Below are positions 7,628 through 14,725 of a stretch of 14,725 nucleotides of DNA, in pieces. The stretch comes from Mycoemilia scoparia. Lineage: Eukaryota > Kickxellomycota > Kickxellomycetes > Kickxellales > Kickxellaceae. Numbering within the stretch: position 1 is the first letter of the stretch; every line of letters starts with the position of its first letter. A program made the position numbers and the translations under genes. The stretch lies in assembly GCA_027575805.1 (NCBI GenBank), contig JANBPU010000363.1, positions 1 to 14,725 on the forward strand, read 5' to 3'. A model generated the notes under the pieces. It saw nothing but the letters and a program-made list of their open reading frames with translations. It was not told the DNA's origin and made no database searches.

Positions 7628-8364
7628 CTTGACTTGAGAACGTGGCTTTTTGACTATATATATATATATCTATAACCAAGTGTGTGTTTATATGTGAATA
7701 AGGAAAAAAAATACTTTGTAGAAAATATTGTTTTAGCTATAATCTGATTAGAGAATTGCTGATGGTATATATACACATTTCTGGTTGACACTTTTGGAAA
7801 GAATTGGATAGCACTCCATGACTACGTAATACTAAAAATACACATACAACACACTGTTCTAGGACACCTTGTCTGAACAGGGTCTCTAACTTGACACTCT
7901 CTGGTTAAATTGAATCCCGAGCATCCGAAGCTATGGGGGAGGTGTGCTCATACTAGAGAACAGTGTTGTCACTTTATTTTTGATACAAATCAATACTAAA
8001 TTTACACACTAAAATTTCAAAGAACATTAGTTTCAATAATTTATGGAATGATGCCTAAGTTGGCGAATTTTGGCATTCCGTTGTGTACTAAACCAAACTC
8101 AAGTACATGCCCCTTGCGATGGTGAACCCATTGTGCTTTGAGTTGTGGCTTGCTGTCCAACAAAGATATTGATCCCATTTAATTATAATAATTGGCGAAG
8201 GGCTAGATGTGTCATCTGATTCTGGGTTTGACTGTATTTAAAAGTCATCTTTTTTTAAAAATACTTCAACAGTGTTGTTGTAGTATGCTAAAGCATTTTA
8301 TCAATTCAATATATATATATATATATTTCAAAAAATAAATAAATTTAAACCAATTTCGGTATAG
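7628..8364. other. 5' flank of the WLM gene and part of the spacer before FANCI
   Basis: A (TA)n run at about 7653-7669 sits directly upstream of the WLM start, and another at about 8309-8326. A 45-codon minus-strand frame at 8041-8178 (MGSISLLDSKPQLKAQW...) looks somewhat protein-like but matches nothing I know. No RNA gene is seen. Confidence 0.35.
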
Positions 8365-8504
8365 TGGATGTTGAAAAGGGTGCCAAAATTCAATATTTCC
8401 AAACTGGGTTTTTTGAAAGATGGAATGTAAAGCCGAATGACAATATTGCTTTGATATTGAAAGATTTGCAGCCTTCTGCTGTTATCACTATCACTTATAA
8501 ATAA
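8365..8504 (+). CDS. Possible orphan 3' exon (about 46 codons), unknown
   Basis: A plausible acceptor (TTTCGGTATAG) is followed by a frame reading DVEKGAKIQYFQTGFFERW, then NVKPNDNIALILKDLQPSAV, ending ITITYK and TAA. Its amino-acid composition is protein-like, and the alternating hydrophobic end looks like a beta strand. I could not find upstream exons or a start codon, so it may be the tail of a decayed gene. I do not recognise the family. Confidence 0.2.
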
Positions 8505-8537
8505 TGTGCGTTTTGAATCTACTGGTTGATGTCCTGC

Positions 8538-8744
8538 TTACTTCTTACTTGCTGCCTTCGTGCCCACATAAGTGGCAGTGGTAAGAAAGATTTCTTTAAT
8601 ACAAATAATATCATCTATATTCAGTACATCTAGGGGGTAACGCTTCGACTTATCTTTACGGGCATGATGAAAGAAGTTGATTAGAAAGGAATTGAGGTAA
8701 TTTGCTAAAGTCAGATCCAAATAACAAATAAAATGACAAGACAA
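8538..8744 (-). CDS. Uncertain minus-strand ORF or 3' exon, unknown
   Basis: This 68-codon frame ends with YVGTKAASKK and a TAA. From residue 14 on it reads like protein (ANYLNSFLINFFHHARKDKS, KRYPLDVLNIDDIICIKE). A possible acceptor (CTGACTTTAG) falls just before that point, so the first 13 residues may be intron and the real gene may begin further upstream on the minus strand. I found no convincing upstream exon. Family unknown. Confidence 0.25.
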   Translation of the reverse strand: MSCHFICYLDLTLANYLNSFLINFFHHARKDKSKRYPLDVLNIDDIICIKEIFLTTATYVGTKAASKK

Positions 8745-9007
8745 GAAAAGTTTGAACCCTATATTCTTATACTAGACTTTAAGTTAGCAAGTATGATTTA
8801 AATGTCTTGGGTTTTATAGTTGAACTTCATATTTAATGCCATTTTGAATAAAATTTAATTATGAGCCCATAACATTAAATTTAGATCATATTAAGAAATT
8901 TAAGTCGCCAAACCTACACGTTACAAAAAACTCGATATAGGCAAGTCAGGCTTTTTCACAGCTTTTCTTTGCTTCTTTATACTGACGATTTCAAATACAT
9001 TGCTATT
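8745..9007 (+). promoter_or_regulatory. Presumed FANCI promoter region
   Basis: AT-rich up to about 8900, then less so. The frame of FANCI exon 1 is open back to 8885, but the first ATG is at 9008. I see no clear TATA box or known cell-cycle motif. Confidence 0.3.
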
Positions 9008-12000
9008 ATGAAAATGGAGAACTGTATTAGAGAATATGGAGAAGCTGCAAACTGGGAGGATCTCTATGAATATTTGGAAGGCCGAGAAGCTGCAGAAGTA
9101 AGTGCTCTAAACGGTGATACCTATAATTAAATATATTAGTATAATCGTGTAGCGCATTTATTCCATGCTATCCAAGCTACCTGTGACTTAGCAGCTTGTC
9201 CCAATGTCAATATGCATATGCATGCTACTTAGATTGGATCCATAGTAAGAAAGAACTTTGAATCGTACCTTGAGCACGAGACTTCAGACTTTCTTCGGTA
9301 CCCACAATATATATTCAGGGCTGGTGAGGCAATCTTACTGCTAGAACCATCACCGAATGATGAATGCAATAAACATCGCGGATTAGGGATTATTGACTAT
9401 GTTTATGGTATCTGCGTGGACTTGTAAGTGTCAAAAGGAGTATATACGCATGTCTTTTTGTCAAGGCCCTGCCGTCTAATGCTTCGTAGTAATTCCATAT
9501 ATTATTTGCTAATAGGCTATTTCAGTATGCCGACCAGGAAGGTACAAAAACAGCTGCAAATAATAAATTAAGATTAGCCGAACTTTTAAGTCAGCAAGTA
9601 AGTCGTGAAAAATGCGGCCATCCGATCTTCATATTTAGATCACCCTTTTAACAATGCGAATGCATCTTAGTTTGAGTGCGAGGATTTATGATACCCTTAA
9701 TTATTACTGAAAATAGACACGAAGGCTATCGCACAAAACCCTTGTTGATATGGCATTTCGCCACTTGACCCGGGCCAAGGCAGATGAATTTCTTGCCCAG
9801 CCACAACTTTTACTGGTGCCCAATCTATTGGAAGTACTTTCCTCTGTCGAGTCTATCACAATGGGGAAAACAATAGAGAATTCAGATGACCAAGACGATG
9901 AGATCAATGATTATACAGAATATACGGGCCAAAGACTTTGCACGTATTGGATTGACAGGCTATGCTGCTACAAGTGGAAGCCAGGTAGGGCATCTTCCAT
10001 GGTTTCAATGATGAGAGAGCTTCAGATAAATGAAAAGCAAAAGCATGCCGTGGTAAACAAAGTAGCAGGGATGCTAAAGGATATCGAACTCAACGAGGTT
10101 CCTCCCTTAATATACCAGCTGTTCCTACTCTTGAGGAAGGATGACAAAACGCTCGCTCTTAAATCTATAATAGACTTCTTTGACTATCTCAACGAAAACC
10201 CTGAAGATTCTAATGGAGAAATAAGTAAACAAAAAATCAGTGAAGTCGAAGGCACAGTTTTATTACATTTGAGCTTTTCAGCCAGGCAAGATCAGGATAT
10301 TGGAAAGTCGATGATTAAGTACATAAAAGAAGGCTACACTGCTTCAGGTCATCAGGCGGCTTCAGGGCCTGGTGGGTATGGAATTGCATCTGATCGCCTA
10401 TCACCGTTCTCTTTGGCATGTCTCCTCTCCTTTACACAGATACACAAGTTTGAGGACAGCATATATTCGCTACTCAAACAGGTTATCACGACAAGCATAT
10501 GTGACCAGAATCGGATAACCAAGGTTGCGTGGTTAAAGTCCTCCGTCATGAGAAACCCCGACAATTTTAAAGATTTATTCTTGAAGGTTGTGAAAAAATC
10601 GACATTCGGTTGGGAGCAGATCATTTTTGGAGTTGTTCGACTATCATTCTTATTGATAGAGCATGCTTCGTCTCCAAATATACTCAGAAATATTGGAGAT
10701 GAGTCCTCACAGGATATTGTCGATATGTCGACAGAGACTATATGCCAGACCTTTCTGTCTCACGAATTTGTACGCGAGAACATTGTGGAGTACATTGCTT
10801 CGCAGATTCCTTTCAACTCATCGACTACAGAAAAGCTCCTGGATCTTTTGAATTCTATATTGCGGCGATCTTCTGGCCAGAATATTGGCTGCTTTGACAA
10901 GCTAAAAATAACATTTGATTACCTTCCTCATCTTTCCCCTAGCACATGCCACAAGCTGATACTTTCATTAACGCCTATAATTCAAAATGACTCGGCATAT
11001 CGCAATAATTTGCTGTTAATCCTGAAGAAGAGGTTATTTTCAAAAAGTGCTGATGAGAGGCGTGCTACTATATCCAGTCTGTTTTCGCTGGTTGAGGCAT
11101 TTTTCTCACCCCTTCAAGAATCCCAAGGCCTGGACATTGATAGCTTTAGTTTATCTAGAGAAGGAACAAGCGTTGTGCTAGATGTTATAAGCATGCTTCG
11201 CCGATGCCTCTCAAGGCAGATCGAGACAAAGATCCAAACGTATGAAGGGTTTTATAACATGCTGCAGAACCCACTTGTCCAAAAAACATCTTCAATACGC
11301 GACTCTCTACACAGCATTCTCAACGTTGAGTTTATGAAACACAGTGTTAAAGGCAACCAAAGTGTAATACAAATAAGCTTTCACGAATGCATCCACCCAC
11401 ACAACAACTCGATCCTTTTGCCTATCCCATGGTTGGCAAAATGCATGGGGCTTAGTGCTATCCTTCAGGCACAAAGTTTGTCAGAAGTAGGGGCGTCATC
11501 ATCATCAGCGGCAGGGAAATCGACGCATGATTTCCATCAAGTTGTAGAATGGATATCAACTATTGATCTCGTCGATTTTGACATCGATCCCTCATCAAAC
11601 TTCAGTCTTGGTGATCCTTCTGGAGCTAGGAATCACACAATGGCGTCGCTTTTGCTTGGGTTTATTGATTCTGCAATAGAGTATATATTATCTGTTGCAT
11701 CTCTCGGACAGCAGCAACATATAAACATACCTCAAGCCCAGATTTCTAGGTACTCTACGCTTGTTCCTGAGTTATATGAAAAGAGGGCTCGCCTGATTGA
11801 CTTGTTGCGGGCAAAATCCACCAATGAACTTGGACGTAAGCTCCCTGTATCTCCATTTTCTCATTCATTGATGTCTATAAAGACTTTGTCTAAATCACTT
11901 GAAAGGCTGTTGGTTTCAGAAAAAGCATCTGCTACAAATAGTGAGCCCCTGGATAACTTGTGGAGATCGTGGAGGGAAAATCTTGGAGTCACCAGGTACC

Positions 12001-13804
12001 TTATTGGGCTCACAAATTACCAAGTTCTTACCAAATTTGATACCAAATCAGCTTTGCCTGAACATCAAACTGAAGCCATAGCCAGTGATTTAATTCCAAT
12101 TGCGTGTTCAGTCTATGTCAACCTGATATATCCATTTTCCTTGATAAGTGATGATAATCCGACCATTTCATCAAACCTAACAAATAAGACCCCAAAGACC
12201 AAGTCCATTTTACTTACTGCATGTGAGCTGCTTGCTCAGTGTATGAGCATAATATCGAACAACAGCAATGATTTGGATCGTTGTATAAAAGAAATTGTAT
12301 CAAAGATCACTGACAATGATGCTGAAACCGAAAATCAACAAATAACCTCGATTCAAGCAACCAAAGTTTTCTTGATGCAACAAAAAAGACTATTGAGTCT
12401 TTTTATTTCCCAACACCCGCCATTCATCAAGGAGGCTGTTCAGCTGCTTTCCATATCCCAGATATGCGTAGTGTACTTTGACAAACTATTCACAATGGAG
12501 TACTTCTTTAATAAGCATGGGAGCACAGACAAAGATGATGGAAGGTGTTTAAGCTCGTTTATGTGGTGGACACTCTCATGTTTAACCCACACATCTAACG
12601 ACGATCCATCGCTAGCAAAACAGCTCGTAAAACTGTGCCTAGCTATGGTGCCATATTTCATAGAAGATAATAATAATGAAAACGACGGTGGTTCAGAAAC
12701 GGCCATAGAGTGGATCAATGAGTGGGAATCCAGTATGCAGGCTGAGCAAAAGCGTGAAACCAAAGTGTCTACCAAGGGTCAATTCAAGCCACTGAGACAG
12801 ATCGCTACTGATATTAGATGCGTATTGGGTGACATCGATGACTTCTTTGCCCCGCCTGAGGATCATGTGGATGATGATCCACAGATGACGGTACTGAGCC
12901 AAAGAAATATACTTACAGTCACAGCATTAGTAGTAGGATGGTTGGATGAAGAAATAGGAAAAATAGAATGGGGCATCACACAGATGAAGAACTGCTATTA
13001 TCGAGAGATTTCAGAACAACAATCCAATGATGTTGATGATTTAGATGAGATCGGGGGTCCAGTTCTTGCTATCAAAGCAGAAAGAAGAATATCCAAATAT
13101 TTTTTGCAATTGTCATTAATTCTTGGAGACATGACTCGAGTAGTTTTTAAAGATACACAGGCGGAACTTTTGCTTCGTTGTCATCAGAAGCTGTATAAAA
13201 CAATGGCATCGTTTTCCAAAGCAAAGATATGGGCAAAGATGCTACCTATTACTGATGCATTTATCCAGCTACTAGCTTATGTTGGATCAAATCTAAGCCC
13301 CGTCCTTTATGATTTTTTGGCGATGTACCAGGGTCGACACGAATCTGATGACGAAAATGATGGCAAAATCGCAAAGAATGGGGATGAAAAGTCGAAAGCT
13401 TCAAAGATAAAGGGCTTAACAGGTGGTGGGAGTCGATCCAAAACTAAAGCAATGCAACAAAAATCCAGAATCAATCGAGAATCAAAGCTTGTTCCTGGTT
13501 TGGTATTTACGTTGGAACAATTCGAAAGATACATTATTCAACTTGGCTCGGTTTCAAAGGTAAAGCTTGCTCACCATTTGCGAAGAAGCACTGCTCGAGA
13601 TTTTCGTGTTGACATTGAACAGCTTAGAGAAGTAGCTGAGAACGACATGGAGGAAGAACAAGGCGAAGATGAGTCTGATGATAGTAGTGGCGTTGGCGAG
13701 AAAAGGGAGCGAGGCCAGGACACTACGACTGAGCAAGAAATGAGAACCAAGCATCACAAACCAGATGATGAGGAAGTGGATATTGAATTGCCCTTTGAAG
13801 GCGG

Positions 13805-13838
<34 letters not shown>

Positions 13839-13901
13839 ATAAATCATGAAAACCTTGAAGTTATCGATGTTGAGCTGTCCGATAATGGAGGATCTGACTA
13901 G
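9008..13901 (+). CDS. FANCI: FANCI, Fanconi anemia group I protein homologue, four exons
   Basis: FANCI pairs with FANCD2 as a DNA clamp in interstrand-crosslink repair. Exons are 9008-9097, 9233-9423, 9516-9597 and 9717-13901, giving 1515 aa. All three introns (135, 92 and 119 bases) start GTAAGT and keep the frame. Hallmarks, full-length numbering: VPPLIYQL (about 249-256; human IPPLVYQL), VEGTVLLHL (about 298-306), RLSPFSLACLLS (about 348-359), SMLRRCLSRQ (613-622) then YEGFY (630-634), and LRRSTARDFRV near 1409-1419 (human MKLSTSRDFKI). Human K523, the monoubiquitination site in LVLRKAMF, aligns with K559 in LILKKRLF. Only one SQ (S590) remains where vertebrates have a cluster. The C-terminus is acidic, as in the human EDGE region, but extends further with an Asp11 run and VIDVEL, which resembles a SUMO-interacting motif. 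The start could be the ATG at 9008 or 9014. The protein is longer than human FANCI (1328 aa), mainly through acidic loops and the tail. Confidence 0.93.
13806..13838 (+). repeat. (GAT)11 coding microsatellite, Asp11
   Basis: Eleven perfect GAT codons in the acidic tail of FANCI. All codons are identical, so the run can change length by replication slippage; length may vary between strains. Confidence 0.95.
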
Positions 13902-14194
13902 ATTATTTCGAATAAAAATGGTCATGGTGGGTCTTCTGAAATATATCAAACTTGACCATTAAAAGACAGCAATGGCTAGAACTTTAAAGCTAATCTGTAC
14001 TTTATACGTGATTATACTGTTTATATTAAAATCACATAGATTTTGGAAAATTACTAATGATTTTAAAAACAATTAAAATACCGGGTTCCCCATCAAAAAT
14101 CTACCAAACTATATAGCAATGATTTAGCATTTAATTTCCCATAGGGAAGTAGTGTTATGACACATCCGCTAAAATTAGTGAAAAAAGGTATACC
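13902..14194. other. 3' flank of FANCI
   Basis: AT-rich with no gene seen. AATAAA at 13911-13916 lies only 10 bases past the FANCI stop and may be its poly(A) signal. Confidence 0.4.
13911..13916 (+). terminator. Possible poly(A) signal AATAAA of FANCI
   Basis: AATAAA begins 10 bases after the FANCI stop codon. A short 3' UTR is plausible in a compact fungal gene. Confidence 0.4.
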
Positions 14195-14725
14195 TTAATA
14201 ACTGCAGCAAATTGGCCTATAAATCATACATTTTTGGCTAATATTGAAGAAATTACCCTTATACCGTTTTAAAGGAGACTCTGCCATTTTGTTGATGGAA
14301 AGAATTTCTTCTACTGTTATTATGGTGGTATAGAGATTTTGATGAACTACATTTGGGTTAAAGATATGTCTATGTGGGAAATTAAAACGAAATAATATAC
14401 AAAAAATGTAAATTTGATGTTGCATGAGATAAATAAATAACAGGTAGCAAGATGCAAGTGTCAAATAAAAATAGTGCACAAGAAATCCTTTAGAATTGGT
14501 AGATGATAAATTGGAAAGCACCCCAAATGTGTAATAGTTTTTGAAGAGTACTTTTTGGCGTCCAATGATTATAGCTGCAATCATAGCCAAATAGGCAGCT
14601 AACTATTCAAAATTTACCTCTCATATACCTCAAATAGGATATATTTTGAATGTTGTAGCTTGCTTGTTCAGCAGCTGGTGTGTTTTCAGGAGTGGCCTTT
14701 CCTTTATGCAAAGAAGGTTGTTGAT
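14195..14725 (-). CDS. Possible partial gene at the right edge, perhaps FHA-like
   Basis: On the minus strand a frame enters from the window edge and reads HKGKATPENTPAAEQASYN, then IQNISYLRYMR. It reaches a plausible donor (GAGAG|GTAAAT) at 14617. A short intron of 43 bases to the acceptor at 14575 (GATTGCAG) would join it in frame to AIIIGRQKVLFKNYYTFG, within a frame that continues to 14195. The joined text, SYLRYMR-AIIIGRQ, resembles the start of a forkhead-associated (FHA) domain, where an aromatic-rich strand precedes IGR. The usual S/R..H residues are not clear after it. The downstream part is hydrophobic and AT-driven (YLTLASCYLLFIYLM) and may be non-coding. The N-terminal part of the gene lies outside the window. 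Confidence 0.25.

Noticed and set aside
9424..9525. Alternative acceptor TTTCAG at 9525 for FANCI intron 2
   Set aside because: It gives a frame that stops after about 15 codons. The acceptor at 9515 keeps the frame open to the next donor.
9750..9752. ATG at 9750 as the FANCI start
   Set aside because: Upstream exons with GTAAGT donors join in frame and supply the N-terminal length expected from human FANCI.
9704..9907. Minus-strand frame over the start of FANCI exon 4
   Set aside because: It is antisense to a well-supported coding exon.
11320..11400. Loss of the FANCI ubiquitination lysine, suspected near the HECIHP segment
   Set aside because: Counting the human sequence places K523 in LVLRKAMF, which aligns earlier, with an intact lysine in LILKKRLF.
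13554..13949. 131-codon minus-strand frame with poly-Ile
   Set aside because: The poly-Ile is the antisense of the GAT repeat in the FANCI tail.
1..14725. tRNA, rRNA or CRISPR array
   Set aside because: No tRNA-like A/B box pairs with a foldable arm pattern, no rRNA-like sequence and no regularly spaced repeats were seen on either strand. A covariance-model scan was not possible here.

Overview
The window looks like nuclear DNA from a fungus, most plausibly an early-diverging one. Intergenic DNA is AT-rich. Introns are short, and four of the six introns modelled here start with GTAAGT. One gene encodes a mitofissin (DUF1748), a fungal family. Another is a full FANCI gene, which most ascomycete lineages have lost. 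The lineage call is inference.

Layout. Positions 1-2110 hold decayed transposon sequence on the minus strand. One relic carries the GQPAR motif seen in repetitive fungal proteins, and the other is the N-terminal zone of a MULE-type transposase. Two inverted copies of a dispersed repeat flank them. At 2529-2889 (+) is a two-exon mitofissin (atg44) gene. Positions 2890-6500 contain two small orphan ORFs, at 3495-3755 and 5817-6140 (+), more copies of the dispersed repeat, and a coding-like but interrupted minus-strand stretch at 4086-4833. At 6611-7627 (-) is a two-exon WLM/Wss1-like metalloprotease. Its HExxH active site is split by the intron, and its tail carries three Gly/Cys repeats. At 9008-13901 (+) is a four-exon FANCI gene with a predicted product of 1515 aa. 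The right edge, 14195-14725 (-), holds a possible partial gene.

How the genes relate. FANCI (clamp subunit of the FANCI-FANCD2 complex, interstrand-crosslink repair) and the WLM protease (the Wss1 family cuts DNA-protein crosslinks) are the two large well-supported genes. They lie head-to-head about 1.4 kb apart. Both act on blocked DNA, but whether the pairing is functional is unknown. Mitofissin acts separately, in mitochondrial fission during mitophagy. Three short predicted peptides appear to share a helical pattern and may be an undescribed family.
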